From: Clostridia bacterium
GTDB lineage: Bacteria; Bacillota; Clostridia; Oscillospirales; Feifaniaceae
Direction of reading: 5' to 3'
NCBI GenBank assembly: GCA_017517965.1
Contig: JAFWXR010000024.1
Span: forward strand, 33,616 to 97,615
DNA: 64,000 nt
The number at the start of each line of letters is the position of its first letter. Position 1 is the stretch's first letter. This document shows, piece by piece, positions 17,106 through 25,994 of this stretch. Under the pieces are notes generated by a model. The model searched no databases. It was given only the letters and a program-made list of their open reading frames with translations, and was not told the origin of the DNA. The position numbers and the translations under genes are program-made.

Positions 17106-17627
17106 ATGGAAAAAACAAAAATAACCTCCCGTGAAATAGTCACGGTCGGTCTTATGGTGGCTGTGATAGAGGTGTGCAAAATTGCTTTTATGGGCCTTCC
17201 GAACATTGAACTGACGTCCTTTTGGATAATCTTGTTTGCACTATATTTCGGAAAAAGCATTTATTTTGCAATTCCCGTATTTATCGTGATTGAGGGGCTT
17301 ATATTCGGTATCAATCTGTGGTGGATAATGTATCTTTACACGTGGCCACTTCTTGCAATTGCAGTAAGAATGTTTAAAAAGGTAAAGTCGGCATTTTTCT
17401 GGAGTGTTTTTTCGGGCGTGTTCGGACTTTTGTTCGGTGCACTTAATTCTCTGGTCTATATTTTTCTTGGGGAGACGCTGTCAGCAGGACTTAAAAGTGC
17501 GTTTGCATGGTGGATAGCGGGGATTCCCTATGACCTTATACACGGTGCAGGAAACTTTGTGATAATGCTGATACTATACAAGCCGATAACAAATATTATA
17601 GAAACATACAAGAAAAAGCAGGGGTAA
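17106..17627 (+). CDS. ECF transporter S component, probable cobalamin/corrinoid specificity
   Basis: ~173 residues, five to six hydrophobic helices, start MEKTKITSREIVTVGLMVAVIEV. This is the common ECF S-component N-terminus with small residues in helix 1 for docking to EcfT. No ATPase or EcfT genes are nearby, so it must share a group-II ECF module encoded elsewhere. Specificity for B12 or a precursor is inferred from the riboswitch and the DUF4430 partner, not from sequence identity with a characterised S component. The stop codon lies inside a terminator stem. Confidence 0.82.
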   Translation: MEKTKITSREIVTVGLMVAVIEVCKIAFMGLPNIELTSFWIILFALYFGKSIYFAIPVFIVIEGLIFGINLWWIMYLYTWPLLAIAVRMFKKVKSAFFWSVFSGVFGLLFGALNSLVYIFLGETLSAGLKSAFAWWIAGIPYDLIHGAGNFVIMLILYKPITNIIETYKKKQG

Positions 17628-17640
17628 ACCCTGCTTTATT
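17612..17640. terminator. Bidirectional terminator
   Basis: A 9-bp stem AAAGCAGGG (17615-17623) / CCCTGCTTT (17629-17637) with a GTAAA loop separates the convergent ECF and 17636 genes; it overlaps the end of both ORFs. Confidence 0.85.
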
Positions 17641-18331
17641 CTATATCTGTGACGTTTACCGTCATATACGTTCTGCCGTTCATCAGCGTTTCGCTGCGAA
17701 GGACTATACCGTTTTCGGTGGAAATCCAGTACTTTTCGGTCTGCGAAAGGCGTGGATACCTGTATTCGAGATAGATTACTCTCGTGTTACCGAGTGTGTC
17801 AAACCGCATCTGTGACACGTTGGACTCTGCCGCACCGTAAAACCATTCAAGGTCGGGCAGGCCGAGCAGTCGGTCCGAAGTGAAAATGCTGTTTGACGGC
17901 AAAGTGTAACTTTCGTCCGTCTGATTATCACTCACGTTTACACCCCTTGAGGTTATGGTGTAGGTGGTAAGGAGTTTCTGTCCTGCACCGTAGTAACGCA
18001 CGGTTTCACGGGAACCGTTTTTCCTGTATTTGATATAGGTCGTCGACGTGTTTTCCGACGAGGGCGACAGAGTAAAAGTTATATCCATAGAGAGATTTGA
18101 GGGCTTCTCATAACTTTTGAGCATAGCTTCAAGTGACTCTTTATCTATCTCAAGCGTTTCGTAACTATCCTCGTCAACCTCGAGTTTATCACCCGAAAAT
18201 TCCGCAGAATCCATCGGCGTTGAGGGCGAAGTCGTCACTATTGTGCCTGCCGAGGGCAGCCACATAAAGAGCAGTACGGATATAACCGCAAATATTAAAA
18301 TTGTAAAAAAGAGTTTGCCTTTCTCCTTCAT
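17636..18331 (-). CDS. Membrane-anchored extracytoplasmic protein, unrecognised
   Basis: 231 residues. One N-terminal helix (~6-27), then an acidic Ser/Thr-rich linker, then a beta-rich domain (~75-231) with alternating hydrophobic strands such as STTYIKYRKNGSRETVRYYG and RVIYLEYRYP. The strand pattern recalls LolA/MucB-like lipoprotein-sensing folds, but I do not recognise the family. It is the last gene of the glnS-gltX-trpS-tagO-mnaA run, 15 bp after mnaA, so a link with wall polymers is possible. The function is unknown. Confidence 0.6.
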   Translation of the reverse strand: MKEKGKLFFTILIFAVISVLLFMWLPSAGTIVTTSPSTPMDSAEFSGDKLEVDEDSYETLEIDKESLEAMLKSYEKPSNLSMDITFTLSPSSENTSTTYIKYRKNGSRETVRYYGAGQKLLTTYTITSRGVNVSDNQTDESYTLPSNSIFTSDRLLGLPDLEWFYGAAESNVSQMRFDTLGNTRVIYLEYRYPRLSQTEKYWISTENGIVLRSETLMNGRTYMTVNVTDIE

Positions 18332-18345
18332 ACAGTCTCTCCGTT

Positions 18346-19494
18346 TCAGCGGAAATCTTTGGGTGCTTCGCCTTTACCGAAATGGTAAAGAATAGCCTCT
18401 GCAATACGTCTGCTTGCATTACCGTCACCGTAAGGATTTACGGCGTGAGCCATTTTGCTGTAAATTGCCTCGTCTGTGAGAAGCGTTTCGAGGTCGTTTT
18501 CTATATCGGCCTGCTCGATACCCGTCATCTTAACCGTGCCTGCATCGACCGCTTCGGGACGCTCGGTCTCGGTGCGCATAACAAGAACGGGTCTGCCGAG
18601 TGAGGGCGCCTCCTCCTGAAGACCGCCCGAATCTGTCAGAACAAGATAACTTGCCTTGATGAGATTGTGCATATCGTCAGTATCAACGGGTGAGGTGAGA
18701 AGCACGTTTTCCACGTCCGAGAGCATTTCGTGTGCAACGTTATGCACGTTGGGATTCGGATGAACGGGATATATAAACTGCACCTCGGGATGCTTTAAAG
18801 CAACGTTCTTAACAGCCGTAAAGATGTTAACGAAGGGCTGACCGATATTTTCCCTTCTGTGTGCCGTCATAAGAATTATCTTCTTGTCCGCGCAGGAAGA
18901 AAGACAATCGGCAACGTCCCTGTTTTTGTACTCGTAACCCTCTCTTACGGTGTAGGAGAGAGCGTCAATAACCGTATTACCGGTAATTGTAATGCCTTCT
19001 TTGACGTTTTCGGCAAGAAGGTTCTTTTTATTGTCGGGTGTTGCGGCAAAGTGAAGGTCAGCAATATCGCTGATAAGCACCCTGTTCATCTCTTCGGGAT
19101 AGGGTGAATACTTGTCAAATGAGCGAAGACCCGCTTCAACGTGGCCAACCTTTGCACCGCAGTAGAATGCCGAAAATGCGGCGGTAACTGCGGTTGTTGT
19201 GTCACCGTGAACAAGGACGAGGTCGGGTGCAAAATCACCGTACACGTCAGCCATACCCGAAATAACCTTTGACGATATTCCGCAGAGCGTCTGTCCCGGT
19301 GCCATAATGTCGAGGTCGTAATCGGGCTCTATTTTAAAAAGGTCGAGCACCATATCGAGCATTTCTCTGTGCTGTGCCGTAACGCAGACACGGCAGTCAA
19401 TCTGCTCGTATTCTCTGAGTTTTAAAACCAGCGGAGCCATTTTTATTGCTTCGGGTCTTGTGCCGAATACGGCAAGAACCTTGATTTTATCCAT
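18346..19494 (-). CDS. mnaA: UDP-GlcNAc 2-epimerase, non-hydrolysing
   Basis: 382 residues with FGTRPEAIKMAPLV, HGDTTTAVTAAF, HVEAGLRS, MTAHRRENIG and LTDSGGLQEEAPSLG, all standard for the housekeeping WecB/MnaA enzyme. It interconverts UDP-GlcNAc and UDP-ManNAc. The overlap with tagO (8 bp) and the genomic link to TagO point to making ManNAc for wall teichoic acid linkage units or related wall glycans. It is a paralogue of the capG product. Confidence 0.93.
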   Translation of the reverse strand: MDKIKVLAVFGTRPEAIKMAPLVLKLREYEQIDCRVCVTAQHREMLDMVLDLFKIEPDYDLDIMAPGQTLCGISSKVISGMADVYGDFAPDLVLVHGDTTTAVTAAFSAFYCGAKVGHVEAGLRSFDKYSPYPEEMNRVLISDIADLHFAATPDNKKNLLAENVKEGITITGNTVIDALSYTVREGYEYKNRDVADCLSSCADKKIILMTAHRRENIGQPFVNIFTAVKNVALKHPEVQFIYPVHPNPNVHNVAHEMLSDVENVLLTSPVDTDDMHNLIKASYLVLTDSGGLQEEAPSLGRPVLVMRTETERPEAVDAGTVKMTGIEQADIENDLETLLTDEAIYSKMAHAVNPYGDGNASRRIAEAILYHFGKGEAPKDFR

Positions 19495-20551
19495 TGTTTA
19501 CATCCTCTTTTTTGTCAAGTTCTTTCTTGTGATAAGCGGCGAGAATAATTCTCACGAAGAATATGCAAAGTATATAGCAGACAAGCACCGTCCACCACAT
19601 AGTCGGATTGTAGCCCGTAGCAAGACCGACCGAAATCAGACCGCACACGGCACACATAAAATAAATTATAAGAACGGTTTTTATCTGTGAAAAACCAAGT
19701 TCAATAAGCTTGTGATGCAGATGCGTTTTGTCGGGTGCCATGGGGCTTTTTCCGCTCAGTATACGGCGGATTATTACGAAAGCCGTATCAAATATCGGAA
19801 GTCCCAGTGCAATTACGGGTATAAGGAAAGATATCGTTATGGTGGTTTTAAACATACCGCCGACTGCTATTACGGAAAGCATATAACCGAGCAGTGTTGA
19901 GCCCGTGTCCCCCATAAATACCGATGCCGGATGAAAGTTGTAGGGCAAAAAGCCGAGACACGCACCTATAAGTGCAGACAAAAGAATTATAGAGTTGTAC
20001 GAAGCACCCGTCAGCACCGCAGTTGCAAGAAGTGATGCACAGGCAATCGTTGAAATACCGTCTGCAAGCCCGTCAAGTCCGTCAGCAAAGTTTATGGCAT
20101 TCGTCATACCCACTATCCAGAATATCGTAAGCGGGATAGCAAGCCAGCCCATAAACCAATAACTTTTTTCGGCAACGCCGAAGGGGTTTAAGAAGTCGAT
20201 ACGAAGACCGCCTATAACGGGAAGTGTCGCCGCTATAATCTGAACTACAAACTTGGGGAGTGCGGGAAGGGCATATTTATCGTCAAAAATACCCAGTATC
20301 ACAATGATGGTTGCACCTGCAAGTGTAAAAAGCAGTTTTTTGTCAATATTGCATACAGACAGCGACGTAACTATAAAAGCAATGTAAATTGCAAGACCGC
20401 CCATTCTCGGAATGGGCTTTTTGTGCATTCTGCGGGCATCCTTGGGAACGTCCATAACACCAAAGCGTATAGCAATTTTCTTTGCAAGCGGTGTGAGCGC
20501 AAGAGAGATTAAATATGCTGCAATAATGCACAGAAGAGCAAGTTTTATCAT
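19487..20551 (-). CDS. tagO: Undecaprenyl-phosphate GlcNAc-1-phosphate transferase (TagO/WecA)
   Basis: 354 residues, about ten membrane helices. Key cytoplasmic loops: KDARRMHKKPIPRMGG, the DDKYALP acidic pair, INFADGLDGLADG, GFLPYNFHPASVFMGDTGS and the HLHHKL histidine loop. It loads GlcNAc-1-P on undecaprenyl phosphate as the first committed step of wall teichoic acid or other wall glycans. It lies between trpS (2 bp) and mnaA (overlap), and its product would ultimately be ligated by an LCP protein such as the one at 62794. Confidence 0.94.
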   Translation of the reverse strand: MIKLALLCIIAAYLISLALTPLAKKIAIRFGVMDVPKDARRMHKKPIPRMGGLAIYIAFIVTSLSVCNIDKKLLFTLAGATIIVILGIFDDKYALPALPKFVVQIIAATLPVIGGLRIDFLNPFGVAEKSYWFMGWLAIPLTIFWIVGMTNAINFADGLDGLADGISTIACASLLATAVLTGASYNSIILLSALIGACLGFLPYNFHPASVFMGDTGSTLLGYMLSVIAVGGMFKTTITISFLIPVIALGLPIFDTAFVIIRRILSGKSPMAPDKTHLHHKLIELGFSQIKTVLIIYFMCAVCGLISVGLATGYNPTMWWTVLVCYILCIFFVRIILAAYHKKELDKKEDVNNG

Positions 20552-20553
20552 AT

Positions 20554-21564
20554 TTATTTTCCTTTCGCCACAAAGCCGACCTTGCGGTAAACTTTTTCAA
20601 GCGTGCGTGATGCAAGCCATTCTGCCTTCTTTGCAGATTCGGTGTATATCTTTTCAAGATGGTCCTTATTCTGAAGAAGATAGTCCTTCTTCTCCTGAAT
20701 GGGACGGAGCATTTCTATAAGAGCCTCTGCAACGGCAGTCTTGAAATCGCCGTAGCCTCTGCCCTCAAACTCTTTTACGATTTCCTCGTCAGTTTTGCCT
20801 GCGGCAATTGAGTAAATCGTCATAAGGTTGTTGACACCCGGCTTGTCGTCACGACGGCAGACGAGCGCCTCACTGTCGGTAACGGCACGTTTTATCTTGC
20901 GGTTTATCACGTCGGGCGTGTCGGCAAGAAGAATGTAGCCGTTTTCGTTTGAGTCACTCTTACTCATTTTCTTCGTCGGCTCGGACAGACTCATTATTTT
21001 CGCACCTGCCTTGGGTATAAACGGCTCGGGCACGGTAAACGTATCGCCGTACACACCGTTGAAACGCTGTGCTATGGTGCGTGCAAGCTCGAGATGCTGT
21101 TTCTGGTCAATGCCGACGGGCACGATATCCGTCTTATAGAGAAGAATATCAGCCGCCATAAGTACGGGATAAGTGAAAAGACCGGCGTTTATATTATCCG
21201 AATATTTTGAACTCTTATCCTTAAACTGCGTCATTCTCGACAGTTCACCGAACATAGTGTAGCAGTTGAGAAGCCACGAAAGCTGAGCATGCTGAGGCAC
21301 GTGACTCTGTATATAGAGTACGGTGTCCTCATATTTTTCGGGGTCAATTCCGCAGGCGATGAGCTGTGCAAGCAGCTCAAAGGTCTGTGCACGGAGTTTT
21401 GCAGGCTCCTGCCTTACCGTGATGGCGTGTTCGTCGACGACACAGAAGATGCAACGGCAATCCTCCTGAAAATCAACCCAGTTTTTAACTGCGCCGAGAT
21501 AGTTGCCGAGCGTAATTTTTCCGCTTGGCTGTATACCGCTGAATACGGTTTTTTTATCGTTCAT
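20554..21564 (-). CDS. trpS: Tryptophanyl-tRNA synthetase
   Basis: 336 residues, normal length. HIGH-type motif GIQPSGKITLGNYLGA, the DEHAIT segment, DIVPVGIDQKQHLEL for Trp/ATP pocket, and the KMSKS loop MSKSDSNENG. Class I synthetase charging tRNA-Trp. It sits in a run of three synthetase genes transcribed together with tagO and mnaA; starts 4 bp after the gltX stop. Confidence 0.97.
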   Translation of the reverse strand: MNDKKTVFSGIQPSGKITLGNYLGAVKNWVDFQEDCRCIFCVVDEHAITVRQEPAKLRAQTFELLAQLIACGIDPEKYEDTVLYIQSHVPQHAQLSWLLNCYTMFGELSRMTQFKDKSSKYSDNINAGLFTYPVLMAADILLYKTDIVPVGIDQKQHLELARTIAQRFNGVYGDTFTVPEPFIPKAGAKIMSLSEPTKKMSKSDSNENGYILLADTPDVINRKIKRAVTDSEALVCRRDDKPGVNNLMTIYSIAAGKTDEEIVKEFEGRGYGDFKTAVAEALIEMLRPIQEKKDYLLQNKDHLEKIYTESAKKAEWLASRTLEKVYRKVGFVAKGK

Positions 21565-21568
21565 TTAA

Positions 21569-23215
21569 TCACCTGTTTAAAAATTCTATGGCGTCATCAA
21601 TTCTCTTAAGCGTTTCTTCTCTGCCGATTATCTGCATTACCGCATACATATCGGGAGAATTCGTGCGGCCTGTTACCGCAACACGTATAACTGATGAAAT
21701 GTCGCCGATGTGTCCGTTATATTTCTCGGGCTCTTTCTTGTAATCGCCCGTCTTTTCGGCATAGCCGTATTTAACGCAAATTTCCTTGATTTTGGAGAAC
21801 CACGTGTCCATATCGTCGTTCTCATTATAGGTCTTTGCGAAGTCGGAAAGCACTAAAGAAGCCTCTTTCACGTTGTCGGGGAAGGTGTTTTCCGCCTTGA
21901 AAATGGTGGGATAGAAGATGCTCACGTAATCACGTACGTCTTTCCATGCGGACAGGTCTTTTCTCGGCTTGTTACCGCCCCTGCCGATAGCAAAAATGCT
22001 CTTTGCACGGTTTTCGTCTGAAGTGAGTATATCGTAAAGTTCCTTATCGTAATCCTTTGCCCATGCCGTCACCTGTTCGTATACGGTGTCTGCATCCATT
22101 GCGGAGATAACGTTCTTTGAAACGTCGGTCAGCTTATCCTGGTCAAAGAGTGAGCCTGAAACGCTCATCTTCTTGTGTGAGAACTTAAAGTCTCTCGCGC
22201 TTGCCTCTTTATTTGCTCTGCGCCATTCCTCAAAGTTGGAGTTGAGCGTTGTCATAACGTATTCGTAAACCGCATCAACGGGGTATCCTTCGCTTCTGTA
22301 GAAGGACATTGCAGCCTCAGGGTCCTTACGTTTTGAAAGCTTTCTCTTTGAATCACCGTCCATCTTCATGAGAGGTGATATGTGCAGGTATTTCGGACGC
22401 TTCCAGCCCAGCGTATCAAAAAGCTGAAGGTGGAAGGGGAGTGTTGAAAGCCACTCGTCACCCCTTACGACGTGCGTCGTGCCCATAAGACGGTCGTCAA
22501 CGACGTGCGCAAAGTGATACGTGGGAATACCGTCAGACTTTAAAAGCACGTGGTCAATGTCGTTTTCTGTGAGTTCAAGGTCGCCTTTTATAAGGTCGGT
22601 ATGCTTGATTTTATGCTCGACACTGCCCTGAGAGCGAAAACGCAGGACGTAGGGCATACCTTTTGCAAGAGCCGCCTCAATATCTTCAAGGCTTCTGTCA
22701 CGCCATTTTGCCCACTGACCGTAGTAGCCGAAGTTTGCCTTCTGCGCTTCCTGCTGTGTATGAATGTCTGCAAGTTCCTCCTCCGTGCAGAAGCAAGGGT
22801 AGGCGTTGCCTGCAAGCACAAGTTCTTTTGCAAATACGTGATATATGTCTTTGCGCTGTCTCTGACGGTAGGGGCCGTAGGCACCCTTGTCACCGTCTAC
22901 GGTAGCGCCTTCATCAAATTCAATGCCGTAGTAACGGAAGGTTTCGATAATATCCTCGACACCGCCCTCGACTTCACGCTTTGCATCGGTATCTTCGATA
23001 CGCAGATAGAATACACCGCCGCTCTGCTTTGCAAGTCTTTCACTGGTTATCGTCGGGAACATACTTCCGAAATGAACGAAGCCCGTGGGTGAGGGTGCCA
23101 TTCTCGTTACAGCCGCACCTTCGGGAAGCTCTCTCTTAGGGTATTTTGCATATATATCTTCGGGTGTATCGGTAACGTCGGGGAAGAGTATGTCTGCAAG
23201 TTTTTTATAATCCAT
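21569..23215 (-). CDS. gltX: Glutamyl-tRNA synthetase
   Basis: ~548 residues from ATG 23215 (MDYKKLADILFPD), which has AAAGGAG 7-8 nt upstream. The longer ORF from 23290 would overlap glnS. HIGH-type APSPTGFVHFGSMF, RIEDTDAKREVEGG, VVRGDEWLSTLPFH and the KMSKS-type KRKLSKRKDPE. It charges tRNA-Glu. It is a longer, clostridial-type GltX with a domain beyond residue 350. Neighbouring glnS suggests direct charging of tRNA-Gln, so this enzyme may be discriminating. Confidence 0.95.
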   Translation of the reverse strand: MDYKKLADILFPDVTDTPEDIYAKYPKRELPEGAAVTRMAPSPTGFVHFGSMFPTITSERLAKQSGGVFYLRIEDTDAKREVEGGVEDIIETFRYYGIEFDEGATVDGDKGAYGPYRQRQRKDIYHVFAKELVLAGNAYPCFCTEEELADIHTQQEAQKANFGYYGQWAKWRDRSLEDIEAALAKGMPYVLRFRSQGSVEHKIKHTDLIKGDLELTENDIDHVLLKSDGIPTYHFAHVVDDRLMGTTHVVRGDEWLSTLPFHLQLFDTLGWKRPKYLHISPLMKMDGDSKRKLSKRKDPEAAMSFYRSEGYPVDAVYEYVMTTLNSNFEEWRRANKEASARDFKFSHKKMSVSGSLFDQDKLTDVSKNVISAMDADTVYEQVTAWAKDYDKELYDILTSDENRAKSIFAIGRGGNKPRKDLSAWKDVRDYVSIFYPTIFKAENTFPDNVKEASLVLSDFAKTYNENDDMDTWFSKIKEICVKYGYAEKTGDYKKEPEKYNGHIGDISSVIRVAVTGRTNSPDMYAVMQIIGREETLKRIDDAIEFLNR

Positions 23216-23216
23216 T

Positions 23217-24878
23217 TTATTTCTCCTTTGGTGTGTAACTGTCTTTAAGACCGACGATGAGGTTAAACGTATTGTCGTACTTACTGTCACGGCAGAAGTA
23301 GCCGTTTCTTACGAACTGGAAGCGGTCACCTGCCTTGCTGTCGGCAAGTGAGGGCTCAACGTAAGCGTTGTCAAGCACGGTAAGTGAATTTTCGTTGAGG
23401 TAGTCACCGAAATCGGTGCCCTCTTCCATATCGCCAAGGTCTTCAAGAGTAAAGAGCCTGTCGTAAAGTCTGAGTGAAACGGGCTTTGCATACTCGCTTG
23501 AAAGCCAGTGGATAGTGCCCTTGACCTTTCTGCCGTCGGGTGACGAGCCGTTTCTCGTCTCGGGGTCGTAGGTGCAGTGTACGGCGGTCACGTTGCCGTT
23601 TTCATCCTTGTCACAGCCCACGTATTTGATGTAATAACATCCCATAAGACGTACTTCGCCGTCAGGCTTTAAGCGGAAGAACTTCGGGGGCGGAACCTCC
23701 TCAAAGTCACTTCTTTCAATATAAAGTTCCTTAGTGAAGGGGAGTGAACGAACACCCTCTTCGGGATTTTTCGGGTTGTTGGGGATGTCTATATACTCAG
23801 TCTGTCCTTCGGGGTAGTTGTCTATGATAACCTTCAAAGGCTTCGTAACAGCAATTCTTCTGGGCGCAGTTTCGTTAAGCTCGTTTCTGATGCAGTATTC
23901 GAGAAGACCGATGTCAACGAGGCTGTATGTCTTTGCAACGCCTGCCCTTGTCACGAATTCTATTATTGACGAGGGAGTGTAACCTCTTCTGCGGAGGGCG
24001 CAAAGTGTGGGCAGACGGGGGTCGTCCCAACCGTCAACGTAGTTTGTCTCAACGAGGTGGCGCAGATAGCGCTTGCTCATTACCGTATAGGTCACATTAA
24101 GACGTGCAAATTCGTACTGATGCGACTTGTGTCCCGCATCAATATTGTTTACCACCCAGTCGTAAAGCGGGCGGTGATTTTCAAATTCTATCGAACAGCA
24201 GGAGTGTGTAATACCCTCAAGCACGTCCTGAATGGGATGTGCAAAATCGTAAAGAGGATAGATGCACCATTTGTCCCCCTGTCTGTGATGTGAGGTGTGC
24301 ACGATTCTGTAAATGGCAGGGTCTCTCATATTCATATTGGGTGACGCCATATCTATCTTTGCACGGAGAACCTTCGAACCGTCCTCAAACTCGCCGTTTT
24401 TCATGCGTTCAAAGAGGTCAAGGTTTTCCTCAACACTTCTGTCTCTGTAGGGTGAATTTTTACCCGGCTCGGTAAGCGAGCCTCTGTATTCACGCATTTC
24501 CTCCTGCGTGAGATCGCATACGTATGCAAGGCCTTTCTTTATGAGAAGCACCGCAAATTCGTAGCACTTATCAAAATAGTCACTTCCGTAGAAGATACCG
24601 CCTGAGGGGTCTTCACCCGTCAGCCATTTTATATCCTGCTCAATAGCCCTGACGTACTCAACGTCCTCCTTGACGGGATTGGTATCGTCAAAACGCAGGT
24701 TGAAAAGACCGCCGAATTTCTTAGCGGCAGTCGAGTTTATAAGTATAGCCTTTGCACTGCCGAGATGCAGATAACCGTTAGGTTCGGGAGGGAAACGTGT
24801 GTGAACCTTTTTCACTCTGCCTTCGGCAAGATCTTCAGCAATTATTTCTTCAATAAAGTTTCTTGACATTTCTTCCAT
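23217..24878 (-). CDS. glnS: Glutaminyl-tRNA synthetase
   Basis: 553 residues, typical for bacterial GlnRS. FPPEPNGYLHLGSAKA (HIGH), RFDDTNPVKEDVEY, TVMSKRYLRHLV (KMSKS), DDPRLPTLCALRRRGYTP, and a C-terminal two-barrel anticodon domain. It charges tRNA-Gln directly; most Gram-positives use GatCAB instead, so its presence is a lineage clue. AAGGGGG lies ~10 nt ahead of ATG 24878; a second ATG at 24869 is possible. First gene of the operon that runs to 17636. Confidence 0.96.
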   Translation of the reverse strand: MEEMSRNFIEEIIAEDLAEGRVKKVHTRFPPEPNGYLHLGSAKAILINSTAAKKFGGLFNLRFDDTNPVKEDVEYVRAIEQDIKWLTGEDPSGGIFYGSDYFDKCYEFAVLLIKKGLAYVCDLTQEEMREYRGSLTEPGKNSPYRDRSVEENLDLFERMKNGEFEDGSKVLRAKIDMASPNMNMRDPAIYRIVHTSHHRQGDKWCIYPLYDFAHPIQDVLEGITHSCCSIEFENHRPLYDWVVNNIDAGHKSHQYEFARLNVTYTVMSKRYLRHLVETNYVDGWDDPRLPTLCALRRRGYTPSSIIEFVTRAGVAKTYSLVDIGLLEYCIRNELNETAPRRIAVTKPLKVIIDNYPEGQTEYIDIPNNPKNPEEGVRSLPFTKELYIERSDFEEVPPPKFFRLKPDGEVRLMGCYYIKYVGCDKDENGNVTAVHCTYDPETRNGSSPDGRKVKGTIHWLSSEYAKPVSLRLYDRLFTLEDLGDMEEGTDFGDYLNENSLTVLDNAYVEPSLADSKAGDRFQFVRNGYFCRDSKYDNTFNLIVGLKDSYTPKEK

Positions 24879-24997
24879 TGGACATAATCCCCCTTATAAT
24901 TTGTTATTTTATCATAAGTCGAACCTTTCTTTCAATATGTATAGAATATTTTTAATAAATACAGATAAAAATATGCCTGAAAGACGGGGTAAGGAAT

Positions 24998-25966
24998 ATG
25001 AAAAAAAGGACGATTTTTTTAACGGGTGCACTTGTCATAGCGATAGGTTTTTGTATAACACTCTACACTATAATGGCGGAAAAACAGCGTTTTACCGATG
25101 CGGCATACGAAAAGGCGCTCGGTGTGCTGACGTCGTCGGCACACAAGGTCGAAAACAGCCTTCGTGACACGCAAAATGCCGATATCGACAAAACGTCATC
25201 AGCGGTTTCGCTTGCCTGCGGCAGAGCCATAGAAGCACTGTCACAACTGCCTCTTGCTGATTACGATATGCTTCTTCTTGAAGCGTATTTTAACCGAACG
25301 GCAGACTACGTTGCTTATCTTGCGGATAAGGGGATAAAAACAGACCATCAGACACAGGAACTCTCACGGTATGCATCACAGATAACGGATGAACTGGATG
25401 ACATATTGCTTTTACTGAGAAATAAAAAATCAAGTTTTCGTGACGTTGTTACACCAACCGAAAAGAGTAGCGGTTTTCGGCTGATTCGAAAGGAACTTGA
25501 CGATGTCGGTCAGCAACTTTCGGACGCGATAAACGCCATAGAAAGTGTGCCGACCTTAAAATATGATGGCAAGTACTCGCAAGATGAAGAAGTGATGTCG
25601 CAGCCGTATGAGGATATAGGGGAGGATATGGCACTTGAAATTGCGGGAGACGGCTGGGAAATTTCGGGCAAAAGCGAGGGGAGAACACCGAGTTATATTC
25701 TTACAAACGGTAACGACACGTTGTGGTTATCGAGAAGCGATGGTAAGCCCGTACGGCTTATGACATCCGACTGTATATGCGACGGCGAGGCAACTGCCGA
25801 GGATATAAGACACAGTGCCGAGGCTTTTCTTAATGAAAACGGATACACCCTTTCGCCCGATGCCGAGATGGATATTAAGGGAGACAGATTCGTCATAAAA
25901 GATGCCGATATAACCCTTTCCTTCTGCGCAAACTGCGGCCGTCTGCGTGCTTTCGATGCAAAATAA
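24998..25966 (+). CDS. YpeB-like germination protein (short form)
   Basis: 322 residues. An N-terminal helix (~5-27) is followed by a long helical region whose pattern matches the YpeB N-terminus (YEKALGVLTSSAHKVENSL, LSQLPLADYD, YFNRTADYVAYLADKG). The C-terminal part (~205-322) has PepSY-like strands (ALEIAGDGWEIS; RHSAEAFLNENGYTL). Classical YpeB is ~450 residues with three PepSY-like domains; this one is shorter. YpeB stabilises the cortex lytic enzyme SleB in spores. No sleB gene is adjacent, but a SleB-type hydrolase is encoded at 42379. The assignment is from fold pattern, moderately sure. Confidence 0.65.
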   Translation: MKKRTIFLTGALVIAIGFCITLYTIMAEKQRFTDAAYEKALGVLTSSAHKVENSLRDTQNADIDKTSSAVSLACGRAIEALSQLPLADYDMLLLEAYFNRTADYVAYLADKGIKTDHQTQELSRYASQITDELDDILLLLRNKKSSFRDVVTPTEKSSGFRLIRKELDDVGQQLSDAINAIESVPTLKYDGKYSQDEEVMSQPYEDIGEDMALEIAGDGWEISGKSEGRTPSYILTNGNDTLWLSRSDGKPVRLMTSDCICDGEATAEDIRHSAEAFLNENGYTLSPDAEMDIKGDRFVIKDADITLSFCANCGRLRAFDAK

Positions 25967-25994
25967 AAAAGTGAACTACGGTTCACTTTTTTTG
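25964..25994. terminator. Bidirectional terminator
   Basis: The stem AAAAGTGAAC / GTTCACTTTT around loop TACG, centred at 25980, with A- and T-runs on either side, lies between the convergent ypeB-like and acyltransferase genes and overlaps the end of the latter. Confidence 0.85.

Noticed and set aside
22550..23092. 180-codon plus-strand frame inside gltX
   Set aside because: Shadow of a long conserved gene; no promoter, ribosome site or domain.
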